DNA from: Planctomycetota bacterium
Lineage (GTDB): Bacteria; Planctomycetota; UBA1135; UBA2386
Direction: 5' to 3'
DNA length: 55,503 nt
NCBI GenBank assembly: GCA_016794425.1
Contig: JAEUHR010000007.1
Coordinates: forward strand, 1-55,503
The position numbers and the translations under genes were made by a program. Below, in pieces: positions 21,078 to 29,309 of the stretch. The notes under the pieces are model-generated. The model did not search any database. It saw only the letters and a list, made by a program, of their open reading frames with translations, and was not told the DNA's origin. The stretch's first letter is position 1. Every line of letters begins with the position of its first letter.

Positions 21078-21440
21078 GCTGCCCGAAAGGCCGACTGCCA
21101 GCGGACTTTCGCGGTGGTCGGGGGATGCGGACTGCTTCTGGTCCGGCTGCGCCGCCAGCGACCGGGCGTCTACGCACGACCACGGAGGCAGCACGGGTGC
21201 GGCGGGGCCGGGCGACGGCCGCGCGGTCGGGTCCGGCGGCGTTGCCGTGGCCCGGCGGGGTGGTCCACGGAAAGCACCAGTTGGGTCCGGGTGCCGCCGT
21301 CGCGGCAACCGCATCCGAAACAAGATGTGGGTGTCCGGTGGCGGCAGCCCCACTATTCCTGGTGGTGAGCCGGGGCGTGCGCGAGGCCTCACCGCAATGC
21401 CCCGTTGCCGTCACCGACGGCGCGGGCGACAAACGGCACC
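21078..21440. other. 363-base divergent intergenic region
   Basis: It lies between the divergently transcribed barrel-type gene and the lipoprotein gene, so it should hold both promoters, but I see no convincing -35/-10 pair in this GC-rich stretch. One imperfect hairpin is visible at 21290-21310 (GGTGCCGC, CGTC loop, GCGGCAACC with one bulged A). No RNA family or small gene is recognised; the open frames here have poor starts and arginine-rich translations. Confidence 0.45.
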
Positions 21441-22052
21441 ATGCGCCCCCTGCTGCTGGCCGTCGTGTTCCTGTTCGCGGGTTGCTCGTCGCACCGCTTC
21501 TTCACCCCGCGCGAGAACCAGAACGGCACCGGCCCCGGCGGCTTCCCGGCCGCCGTCTACCCGCTGGCAGGGTCGCCGCCGGCGGGCGAGGTCCGGTTGT
21601 GGTCGCGCGGCGCCGACCGGACCGAGGCGGACGACGCGGTCGAACTGCACATCGGCTTCGAACTCGAGAACTCCGGCACCGAGCCGCTGGTGCTGGATGC
21701 GACCGCGCTGCAGTGCGACGCGCTGTGGATCGAGGGGCTGCAGCAAGCGCCGCTGGCGCCGAGCCGCGTGTCCGGCCAGACCGAGGCGCGGCCCGGCGCC
21801 ACGGCGTCGCTCGACGTCTGGTTCCGGCCGCCGGCCGAGACGGGGCACGCGATCGACGGCTTCGCGGTGCGGTTCCGCGTCGCGGCCGGCGACCGCACGG
21901 TGCTGGCGCAGACGACACCGTTCGTGCCCTGGCACGGTTGGGATCGCTGGCACGACGACCGCTACTTCTGGTACGGGGGCTACGGCTACCGGCCGCACGG
22001 CTACTGGGGGCCGATGCTCGGTTGGGGCTGGTACGGGCGCTACTGCCACTGA
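21441..22052 (+). CDS. Lipoprotein with aromatic/Gly-rich tail
   Basis: 203 residues beginning with a short lipoprotein signal M-R-P-L-L-L-A-V-V-F-L-F-A-G-C (Cys15). The middle is an immunoglobulin-like beta domain of about 110 residues (H-I-G-F-E-L-E-N-S-G-T-E-P-L-V-L, then A-S-L-D-V-W-F-R-P-P). The last 40 residues are packed with Trp, Tyr, His and Gly (W-H-G-W-D-R-W-H-D-D-R-Y-F-W-Y-G-G-Y-G-Y). I do not recognise the family. The tail resembles low-complexity aromatic regions of envelope proteins that contact carbohydrate or metal. ATG 21441 is preferred over the upstream in-frame ATG because it places the lipobox correctly. Confidence 0.75.
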   Translation: MRPLLLAVVFLFAGCSSHRFFTPRENQNGTGPGGFPAAVYPLAGSPPAGEVRLWSRGADRTEADDAVELHIGFELENSGTEPLVLDATALQCDALWIEGLQQAPLAPSRVSGQTEARPGATASLDVWFRPPAETGHAIDGFAVRFRVAAGDRTVLAQTTPFVPWHGWDRWHDDRYFWYGGYGYRPHGYWGPMLGWGWYGRYCH

Positions 22053-22315
22053 CCGGCGCGAACTCGGCCGGGCCGGCGGACGCAGATGGCGCTGCGGCCA
22101 CGAGCTGCGGCGGCGACGTGGGAGTTTTTGCGCCGCGGTCGCGTCGGGCGCCGCCGCACGGTGGCCAGCACCCGGAGACAGCGTCCCCTGCTCGGTTGCA
22201 CGGCCCCGTGCCTACGGCTAAGGGTTTCGCCCCCGTTCGGCGCCGCTGGCGCCGACGGCGTTTCGGGCAGCCCCGCGCCGCCCGCCCGCGAGTCCCAACG
22301 GTCCCCGATCGAGCC

Positions 22316-23044
22316 ATGACCGAACGAGAGCCCATGATCGAGGCGATCGACCTGTGCAAGCACTACGGGTCGTTCGCCGCCATCGACCATCTGACGTTCA
22401 CGATCCGCCGCGGCGAAGTCGTCGCCTTCCTCGGCCCGAACGGCGCCGGCAAGTCGACGACGATGAAGGTGCTGAGCGGCTACCTCGCGCCGACCGCGGG
22501 CAGCGCGCGGCTGTGCGGCATCGACGTCGTGCGGGACCGCGTGCGCGCGGCCGAGAAGCTCGGCTACCTGCCCGAGAACGGCCCGCTCTACCCGGAGATG
22601 ACGCCGCGCGAGCTGCTGAGGTTCTTCGGCGACGCGCGCGGCATGAGCCGTGGCCGGCTCGCCGAGCGGCTCGACTTCGTGACGCAGGAGTGCGACCTGC
22701 ACGAACTGCTCGACAAGCCGATCGGCACCTGCAGCAAGGGCCAGAAGCAGCGCGTCGGCATGGCGCAGGCGCTGCTGCACGACCCCGAGGTGATGATCCT
22801 CGACGAGCCGACCACCGGCCTCGACCCGAACCAGATCCGGCACGTGCGCGAGCTGGTCAAGCGCCTCGGCCAGACGCGCACGATCCTGCTGTCGACGCAC
22901 ATCCTCCAGGAAGTCGAGGCGATGGCCGGTCGCGTGCTGCTCGTCAACGAGGGGCGGCTCGCGTTCGACGGTACGCCGGCGGAGTTCAAGGCCCGGGGCG
23001 GCGGCCAGATGGACCAGGCCTTCCACTCGCTGACGCACGCGTAG
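22316..23044 (+). CDS. ABC transporter ATPase (GldA-type)
   Basis: 242 residues of a complete nucleotide-binding domain. Walker A is G-P-N-G-A-G-K-S-T-T (about residues 43-52), the Q-loop region reads G-Y-L-P-E-N-G-P-L-Y, the signature is C-S-K-G-Q-K-Q-R, Walker B is V-M-I-L-D-E-P-T-T-G-L-D, and the H-loop is S-T-H-I-L. The G-Y-L-P-E-N-x-P-L-Y segment is characteristic of the GldA/NosF-like drug and gliding subgroup. It should energise the membrane component encoded 9 bases downstream. ATG 22316 is used; an in-frame ATG six codons later is an alternative. Confidence 0.93.
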   Translation: MTEREPMIEAIDLCKHYGSFAAIDHLTFTIRRGEVVAFLGPNGAGKSTTMKVLSGYLAPTAGSARLCGIDVVRDRVRAAEKLGYLPENGPLYPEMTPRELLRFFGDARGMSRGRLAERLDFVTQECDLHELLDKPIGTCSKGQKQRVGMAQALLHDPEVMILDEPTTGLDPNQIRHVRELVKRLGQTRTILLSTHILQEVEAMAGRVLLVNEGRLAFDGTPAEFKARGGGQMDQAFHSLTHA

Positions 23045-23053
23045 GAGCCACCG

Positions 23054-25705
23054 ATGAACAAGAGTCCCATTCTCGCCGTCGCGCGGCGCGACCTGCGCAG
23101 CTGGTTCGGCAACCCGGCGAACTACGTCTTCATCATCCTGTTCGCCGGCGTCTCGTGCGCCGTGCTGATGTGGTCGTCGGCGTTCTTCACCAACAACCTC
23201 GCCAACCTCGAGACGCTGAACTACTGGTTCCCGGGGATCACCGCGGTGTTCGTCGCCGCGGCGACGATGGGCATGTGGACCAGCGAACGCAGCAACGGCA
23301 CGCAGGAGCTGCTGTTCACGCTGCCGGCGACCGACCTCGAGCTGCAGCTCGGCAAGTTCGCGGCGCACGTGACGATCTACACGGTGTCGCTGGTGTTCAC
23401 GCTGGTGCTGCCGCTGGTGCTGACCTGGCTCGGCAACCCGGACTGGGGCCAGCTGTTCGCCAACTACGTCGGCTTCTGGCTGCTCGGCGTGACGCTGGTG
23501 TCGATCTCGACGATCGGTTCGCAGCTGACGCAGTCGTCGACGATCGCCTTCCTGGTGTCGCTGATCCTCTGCGCCGCCTACCTGCTGGTCGGCTGGCTGA
23601 TGAACTGGCTCGGCTTCGCCAGCTGGAACGTGCACGGGCCGATCGGACAGTTCGGCGACTTCGCGCGCGGCATGCTGCCGGTGTCCGGCTTCGTGCTGTT
23701 CCTCGGCTCGACGGTGGCGTTCTTCTACCTCGGGCTCGCGCTGCTGGCGCGGCGCCACTGGCGCAGCGGCGCCGAGGGTGCGCACCGCTTCGTGCGGGCG
23801 GCCAGCTTCGGGGTCTGCGCGTTCGCGCTGACCGTGGTCGGCGTGCACGTGCTGCCGCGGTTCGACGCGACGATCGAGCGCATCCACTCGCTCGGCGACG
23901 AGTCGCGCAATCTGCTGGCCAAGCTGGACCCCGCCCGGCCGGTCTACGTGACCGCCTACGTCAGCGAAGAGGTGCCCGAGCAGTTCGTGCAGCAGCGCAA
24001 CCTGCTGCTGAACCTCGTCGACCAGTTCGACGCGCTCGGCGGCAATGCGGTCGAGAAGCGCATCGTGATCCCCGAGCCCTACTCGCCCGAGGCGCGCGAA
24101 GCCGAGCAGAGCCACGGCATCCGCGCGCAGGCCGTCGCGATGGAGCTCGCCGGCGGCGGCTACGCCGAGAAGCAGATCTTCCTCGGCTTCGTCGTGCAGT
24201 GCGGCACCGAGGAGGTCGTCAATCCGTTCGTCGAACCGGCGGTGCCGCTCGAGTACGAGCTGATGCGCAGCATCCGCACGGTCGCCGGCACCAGCCGCAA
24301 GCAGGTCGGCATCCTGAAGACCGACGTCGAGTTCATGGGCGGCATGGACTTCCAGACCTTCCGGCAGAAGCCGCGCTGGCAGATCGCCGACGAGCTGCAG
24401 CAGCAATACCAGCTCGAGAACGTCGACCCGGCCACCGACTACCCGGCCGGCCTCGCCTGCCTGATCGTGCCGCAGCCGAGTTCGCTGCCGCAGGACCAGA
24501 TGGACCGGCTGCGCGACTGGATGCTGGCCGGCCACCCGACGCTGCTGCTCGAGGACCCGGCGCCGCTCGATGCCTGGGGCACGGCCGCCGACGACGAGAA
24601 GGGCGGCATGCAGGCGCGCATGATGGGCGGCGGCGGGCCCGAGAAGGGCCAGTTCGCGGCGCTGCTGGCGGCGGTCGGCCTGCAGGCGCGCGTCGGCGAG
24701 GTCGTCTGGGACCTCAGTTACCGGCGCTTCCCCGGCGGCCGGCTGCGCGAGGAGTTCGTGTTCGTGCGCGGCGACGGCTTCGCCTACGACAGCCCGGCGA
24801 CCAACGGCCTGCAGAACATCGTGCTGCTGATGGCCGGCCACGTCGAATCGGCGAAGCAGGACGGGCTGTCGGTGAAGCCGCTGCTGCAGTCGCGCGACCC
24901 GTCGGTGTCGCGCGAGCCCAACGGCATCGTGCGCAAGTCCGACCTGTTCCAGCCGGACTTCTTCGGCATGGGGCCGCAGATCAACCCGTATGCGCGCCGC
25001 GAGCGCCGCAACGCCGACCTGATGATGGCCTGCCGCGTCACCGGCACGCCGGCCGGCAAGGACAAGGCGATCGACGTCGTCTACGTCGCCGACCTCGACC
25101 TGATCAGCAACCAGTTCTTCCAGATCCGGCGCCAGTACTCGGATCCGAACCTGCGGTTCGACAACGTCACGTTCGTGCTGAACTGCATCGACTCGCTGGC
25201 CGGCGACGAGAGCCTGGTCGAGCTGCGCAAGCGGCGGCCGATCCTGCGCAAGCTGGACCGCGTCGAAGAGGCGCAGCGCCGCTTCGAGGACGAGTGGACC
25301 GCCGAGAAGGAGGCAGCCGAGGTCGCGGCCGCGGAGGCGCTCGACGCGGCGCAGAAGCGGCTCGACCAGGCGGTGCAGAAGATCCGCGACGACAAGGACC
25401 TCGACGCGCAGGCCAAGGAGGTCAAGATCGTCGAGGTGCAGCAGGTCGAACAGCGCAAGCTCGAGAACGAGCGCGCGAAGATCGACGAGCAGAAGAAGCG
25501 CCGGCTCGAGGAGGCCTCGCACGACCGCGACGCCGCCAAGCGCGGCATCCACGACGGCTATCGCCTGATCGCCGTCGTGCTGAGCGTGATGCCGGGGCTC
25601 GTGCTGGGCCTGGTCACGTTCTTCCGCCGCAGCGCGCGCGCCGCGGCGATCGTCCCGCAGAACCGTCAGGTGACCGGCCACGCCGGCCACGGAGCCAATC
25701 GATGA
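23054..25705 (+). CDS. ABC permease fused to GldG-like substrate domain (GldF-GldG fusion)
   Basis: 883 residues. The first 240 form an ABC-2-type permease with six membrane helices (M-W-T-S-E-R-S-N-G-T-Q-E-L-L-F-T-L-P-A-T is the conserved cytoplasmic elbow). A seventh helix leads to a GldG/IFT-like extracytoplasmic domain (about 280-750). A predicted coiled coil rich in Glu/Lys/Arg follows (about 755-845), then a C-terminal membrane helix. Classical systems encode GldF and GldG separately. An AGGAG site precedes ATG 23054, and the stop overlaps the DUF4340 gene (ATGA). In Bacteroidetes GldAFG aids gliding; in planctomycetes and others the cargo and purpose of such modules are unknown. Confidence 0.9.
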   Translation: MNKSPILAVARRDLRSWFGNPANYVFIILFAGVSCAVLMWSSAFFTNNLANLETLNYWFPGITAVFVAAATMGMWTSERSNGTQELLFTLPATDLELQLGKFAAHVTIYTVSLVFTLVLPLVLTWLGNPDWGQLFANYVGFWLLGVTLVSISTIGSQLTQSSTIAFLVSLILCAAYLLVGWLMNWLGFASWNVHGPIGQFGDFARGMLPVSGFVLFLGSTVAFFYLGLALLARRHWRSGAEGAHRFVRAASFGVCAFALTVVGVHVLPRFDATIERIHSLGDESRNLLAKLDPARPVYVTAYVSEEVPEQFVQQRNLLLNLVDQFDALGGNAVEKRIVIPEPYSPEAREAEQSHGIRAQAVAMELAGGGYAEKQIFLGFVVQCGTEEVVNPFVEPAVPLEYELMRSIRTVAGTSRKQVGILKTDVEFMGGMDFQTFRQKPRWQIADELQQQYQLENVDPATDYPAGLACLIVPQPSSLPQDQMDRLRDWMLAGHPTLLLEDPAPLDAWGTAADDEKGGMQARMMGGGGPEKGQFAALLAAVGLQARVGEVVWDLSYRRFPGGRLREEFVFVRGDGFAYDSPATNGLQNIVLLMAGHVESAKQDGLSVKPLLQSRDPSVSREPNGIVRKSDLFQPDFFGMGPQINPYARRERRNADLMMACRVTGTPAGKDKAIDVVYVADLDLISNQFFQIRRQYSDPNLRFDNVTFVLNCIDSLAGDESLVELRKRRPILRKLDRVEEAQRRFEDEWTAEKEAAEVAAAEALDAAQKRLDQAVQKIRDDKDLDAQAKEVKIVEVQQVEQRKLENERAKIDEQKKRRLEEASHDRDAAKRGIHDGYRLIAVVLSVMPGLVLGLVTFFRRSARAAAIVPQNRQVTGHAGHGANR

Positions 25706-27402
25706 ACGACTTCGCCAAGACCGGCATCGCCGCCGCCGCCGCCGTCGGCACTGTGCTGCTCGCGCTGTCGATGGGACCGCGCGAAGTGTCGCTGGAACTG
25801 TTCGACGACCAGGGCCAGGAGTTCTTCGCCGGGTTCACGGACCCGACGTCGGTCGCGACGCTCGAGGTGGTCGAGTTCCGCGAGGCCGCCGGCGCGGCCT
25901 ACCCGTTCGTCGTGCAGCGCGACGCCAAGGGCCGCTGGACGATTCCGTCGCACGGCGGTTATCCGGCCGACGCGAAGGACCGCATGGGCAAGGCCGCGGC
26001 GATGATGATCGGCCTGAAGAAGCAGGTCGTCGTCGGTGACGTGCCGGGCCGCCACGTCGAGTTCGGCGTCGTCGATCCGCTCGACGCCGGCACCGAGACC
26101 GCGGGCCGCGGCACGCGCGTGACGATGAAGGACGGCGCCGGCAACGTGCTGGCCGACCTGATCGTCGGCAAGGAGGTCGACGGCAAGCTCGGCGAACACT
26201 ACGTGCGCGTGCCGGACAAGAAGCGCGTCTACCGCACCAAGCTCGACGGCGAGCTGTCGACGAAGTTCGCCGACTGGATCGAGACGGACCTGCTGAAAGC
26301 GACGTCCTGGGACATCCAGAAGGTCACGTTCGACAACTACTCGGTCGACGAACAGCGCGGCGAGGTCGTGCCCGGCGACAAGTACGTCGTCAGCAAGAGC
26401 AGCGACAACAAGTGGACGTTCGCCGGCCTCGACCCCGAGAAGGAAGAGGCCAACGAGGACAAGCTGCGCGAGTTCGCCAACACGCTGGGCCAGATCAAGA
26501 TCGTCGGCGTGCGGCAGAAGCCCGAGGGACTCACCGCGATGCTCGAGCAGGCGACCGGCATCGACCGCCAGATCCTCGCGCAGACGCTGGCGCAGAAGGG
26601 CTTCTTCCTCGGCCGCGGCGGCAAGCTGTTCAGCAACGAGGGCGACCTGCTGTTCGAGACCAGCAAGGGCGTGCGCTACACGCTGCGCTTCGGCGAGCTG
26701 GTGGCCGGTGAAGGCGAAGAGGTCTCGAGCGGCATCGGCAGCGCGGCCAAGCCGGCCGACGACAAGCAGGATCCGAACGCGAAGCCGGCCGACAAGCCGG
26801 CCAACAACCGCTACCTGATGGTCACCGCCGAGTTCGATCCGGCGCTGCTGACCGAGCCGGCCGGCGTGCGCCTGCCGAAGGAGCAGATGGAGAAGCGCGC
26901 CGAGGCGCGGCGCGCGATCGAGGAGATCGCCGCGGCCGTCGCGACCTGGAAGAACCGCCACGAGGGCAAGCTGCCGGCGACGCTGGCCGAGCTGACCGTG
27001 AAGCCCGCCGACGGCGAGCCGGTGCTGAAGGCGCTGAACCAGGATCCGTGGGGCAGCGACTACGTGCTGCTGGTCGAAGGCGACGACTTCACGGTCGCCA
27101 GCTACGCCGACGACAAGAAGGAAGGCGGCGAAGGTGTCGCCGCCGACGTGCGCAGCGACCGCATCGCCTACGAAGAGGCGCTGCAGCGCGAGGCGCAGGC
27201 CTGGGACGACCACAACAAGAAGGTCGAGGACGGCCGCGCCGAGGCCGACAAGCTGATGCAGCGGTTCGGGCCGTGGTACTACGTGATCGACCGCGCGCTG
27301 TTCGAGCAGCTGAAGCCCAAGCGCGAAGACCTGGTCAAGCCGAAGGCGCCGAAGCCGGCCGATCCGGCGGCGCCGGTCGCGCCTGGCGAGGACGGCAAGT
27401 AG
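25702..27402 (+). CDS. DUF4340 domain protein
   Basis: 566 residues with one N-terminal membrane helix (about 7-23). One or two DUF4340-type repeats follow: V-A-T-L-E-V-V-E-F-R, W-T-I-P-S-H-G-G-Y-P-A-D, L-I-V-G-K-E-V-D-G-K, the Y-V-R-V-P-D-K-K-R-V-Y segment and L-S-T-K-F-A-D-W-I-E-T-D-L-L. The C-terminal third contains Lys/Asp/Ala-rich spacers and a P-W-G-S-D-Y pseudopilin-like turn near residue 450. DUF4340 genes nearly always accompany Gld-type ABC transporters, as here. The role is probably an envelope partner of the transporter, by association only. The start overlaps the previous stop by ATGA. Confidence 0.88.
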   Translation: MNDFAKTGIAAAAAVGTVLLALSMGPREVSLELFDDQGQEFFAGFTDPTSVATLEVVEFREAAGAAYPFVVQRDAKGRWTIPSHGGYPADAKDRMGKAAAMMIGLKKQVVVGDVPGRHVEFGVVDPLDAGTETAGRGTRVTMKDGAGNVLADLIVGKEVDGKLGEHYVRVPDKKRVYRTKLDGELSTKFADWIETDLLKATSWDIQKVTFDNYSVDEQRGEVVPGDKYVVSKSSDNKWTFAGLDPEKEEANEDKLREFANTLGQIKIVGVRQKPEGLTAMLEQATGIDRQILAQTLAQKGFFLGRGGKLFSNEGDLLFETSKGVRYTLRFGELVAGEGEEVSSGIGSAAKPADDKQDPNAKPADKPANNRYLMVTAEFDPALLTEPAGVRLPKEQMEKRAEARRAIEEIAAAVATWKNRHEGKLPATLAELTVKPADGEPVLKALNQDPWGSDYVLLVEGDDFTVASYADDKKEGGEGVAADVRSDRIAYEEALQREAQAWDDHNKKVEDGRAEADKLMQRFGPWYYVIDRALFEQLKPKREDLVKPKAPKPADPAAPVAPGEDGK

Positions 27403-27411
27403 CGGACCCGT

Positions 27412-28056
27412 TCAGCCGGCCGCGGCAGCCCTGGCCGCGGCTGCGGCGGCGCGCCGCTGGTCGGCGCGCAGGGCGACCGCGTCGACGAGGGTTTTCGCGG
27501 CCACCAGCAGCGCCAGCAGCACGCCGTGCGAGCCGGCAGCCAGCGACAGCGCGCCGCCGGCCAGCAGGGTCAGCTGCATCGCGACGATGCGGCGGTAGGG
27601 GCGGACCATCGCCGCGCCGCGCTCGGCGGTCGTCGCCGGTTGCCGCCAGCGGTCGTTCGCGAAGGCGACACCGTGGCTCGCGACCAGCGCCCAGAGCCCG
27701 AGGCCGCCGCCACTCTGCAGCGCCGTCTGCAGCAGCAGGCGGGCGGCCGTGAAGTCGTGCCCGGGCCCGTCGCCGCGGCCGAACAGGTGGCACAGCAGGA
27801 TCGCGTGCACGAACAGGAACACGCCGTAGTGCAATGCGAACGCCGCGGCATGGAACAGGCCGGTGGCCAGGTCGCGCGGTCGCCAGCCGCGGTGCGGCGG
27901 CCGCAGCGACACGAGGTGCAGCACCGTGAAGCCGCCGACCACCGCGCACTCGCTCCAGTAGAGCGCGAACACCTCGAAGCGGTCCCAGTCGAACCAGAGC
28001 GCGCCGGCCAGCGGCACGGCGTTGGCCAGTACGAGCGCGATCAGGGCGAAGGGCAT
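27412..28056 (-). CDS. DUF6498-like multi-pass membrane protein
   Basis: 214 residues with about five or six hydrophobic helices. The start L-V-L-A-N-A-V-P-L-A-G-A-L-W-F-D-W is followed by F-A-L-Y-W-S-E-C-A-V-V-G-G, H-Y-G-V-F-L-F-V-H-A-I-L-L and a late L-D-A/V-V-D-A-V-A-L-R. The F-x-x-Y-W-x-E motif and F-H-Y-G-x-F segment are characteristic of DUF6498. Function unknown. ATG 28056 lies just before the first hydrophobic strand. The gene is convergent with the DUF4340 gene (9 bases between stops) and divergent from the candidate selenoprotein gene (77 bases). Confidence 0.75.
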   Translation of the reverse strand: MPFALIALVLANAVPLAGALWFDWDRFEVFALYWSECAVVGGFTVLHLVSLRPPHRGWRPRDLATGLFHAAAFALHYGVFLFVHAILLCHLFGRGDGPGHDFTAARLLLQTALQSGGGLGLWALVASHGVAFANDRWRQPATTAERGAAMVRPYRRIVAMQLTLLAGGALSLAAGSHGVLLALLVAAKTLVDAVALRADQRRAAAAAARAAAAG

Positions 28057-28133
28057 CGTCGGCGCAGCGTAGCGGGCGCGCGCCGCGGTGCGGCGGTATC
28101 CTGCGCGACCACCCAACCCGAGGAGGCACACGA

Positions 28134-29264
28134 ATGTCGAGACCCGTTCTCGCCGCGTGGCTGCTGCTGTGGACGGCCGGATCGGTGCTCGCGCAGCAGG
28201 GCGAGCCGAAGCCGGCGGCACAGCAGGACGCCCGAGCGGCCCATCAGCAACTGACCGAGGCCCTGCAGAAGGCCATCGCCGACTGGCAGCAGGCGGCGCG
28301 CAAGGCAGTCCAGGAGGCTCAGGCCGCCGGCAAGCCGATCCCCGCGATCGCGATGGAGCCGCCGGTCAAGCCGTTCGTCGAACGCGCCCAGGCGCTGGCC
28401 GAACAGCACGCCGGCACCGACGCGGCCGTGCCGTTCCTGGTCTTCGTGATCACCAACGCGAACCGTGAGCACGACGCGGTGCGTGCGGCGCTGAAGGCGC
28501 TGTGGGCCGACCACTCCGCCGGCACGGCGATCGGGCCGGTGCTGGCCGAAGTGACCAGCGCCTACTTCCAGCACGACGCGCAGAAGGAAGTCGACGACCT
28601 GCTGAACGCGGTCGTCGAGGACAACGACGACGCCGACACCAAGGCGCTGGCACTGGTCGCGCGCGGCAATCTGCGGCTGCAGACTGCCGAGGACGACAAG
28701 GCGCGGGCGGCGGCGGCGGCGGACATCCGCAAGGTCGCCGCGCTGACGCAGAACGCGAAGATCCTGCAGCAGGCGAAGGACGCGCTGTTCGAGATCGAGA
28801 ACCTGCAGGTCGGTTGCACGGCGCCCGACATCGTCGCCAAGGACACCGACGGCGTGCCGTTCAAGCTCAGCGACTACCGCGGCAAGGTGGTGCTGCTCGA
28901 CTTCTGGGGATTCTGGTGAGGCCCTTGCCGGGCCATGATCCCGCACGAGCGGTCGCTCGTGGAGAAGTGGAAGAATCGCCCCTTCGCGCTGCTCGGCGTC
29001 AACAGTGACGGCACCGACACCGACGAGGGACTGGCGAAGTTCCGTGAGCAGTGCAAGGAAATGGGTGTGACGTGGCGGAGCTTCCGCAACGAGAGCACCG
29101 ACCCGTCGATCAGCGACGTCTGGCGGGTCCAGGGTTGGCCGACGCTCTACTTCATCGACCACACCGGCGTGATCCGTCACAAGGACGTGCGCGACGAGGA
29201 ACAGATGGAGAAGGTGCTCGACGAGATGATCGTCGCGGCCGAGAAGGCCGCTGCCGGCAAGTGA
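28134..29264 (+). CDS. Candidate selenoprotein: secreted thioredoxin/TlpA-like protein with in-frame TGA (Sec262)
   Basis: The frame opens at ATG 28134 with a strong AGGAGG ribosome site and a signal peptide (residues 1-20). A helical region of about 220 residues of unknown function follows, then a thioredoxin-fold domain (A-P-D-I-V-A-K-D-T-D-G, G-K-V-V-L-L-D-F-W-G-F-W). At 28917-28919 comes TGA, then in the same frame G-P-C-R-A-M-I-P and 109 more well-conserved residues, including G-V-N-S-D, Q-G-W-P-T-L-Y-F-I-D (cis-Pro) and G-V-I-R-H-K-D-V-R. TGA therefore occupies exactly the first Cys of W-C-G-P-C. Read as selenocysteine it yields one 376-residue protein with U262/C265. A hairpin downstream fits a bacterial SECIS. 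The alternatives, a nonsense mutation (TGC to TGA) or a sequencing error, remain possible. Likely a thiol-disulfide or selenol oxidoreductase outside the cytoplasm. Confidence 0.72.
28944..28961 (+). promoter_or_regulatory. Candidate bacterial SECIS hairpin
   Basis: CACGAGC, loop GGTC, GCTCGTG form a perfect 7-bp stem with a 4-nt apical loop. The loop starts 31 nt after the in-frame TGA at 28917-28919, inside the 16-37 nt window used for bacterial SECIS models, and has G in its first two positions. The loop core GGUC is the same as in the Escherichia coli fdhF SECIS recognised by SelB. A second small hairpin (GGCCC, TTGCC, GGGCC; 28920-28934) sits directly after the TGA. Confidence 0.55.
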
Positions 29265-29309
29265 GGCCGGCCGCGCGCCGGGTGGCGGGTGCCGCCCGGC
29301 GCGCGTCGG

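Noticed and set aside
22086..22319. Small 77-codon gene before the ABC operon
   Set aside because: Arg/Pro-rich, no ribosome site, no domain, and it overlaps the ATPase start.
22040..25690. 1216-codon open frame on the minus strand opposite the ABC operon
   Set aside because: His/Arg/Asp-rich translation with no domain, produced by the third-position GC bias of the real genes on the plus strand (ATPase and permease with clear motifs).
28134..29264. Two separate genes (261 residues ending at the TGA and a 109-residue gene starting at ATG 28935)
   Set aside because: The second frame lacks a ribosome site and would start inside the thioredoxin domain just after the C-x-x-C motif. The two halves together make one complete domain in the same frame. 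Simple pseudogenisation is not excluded, but no other damage is visible.
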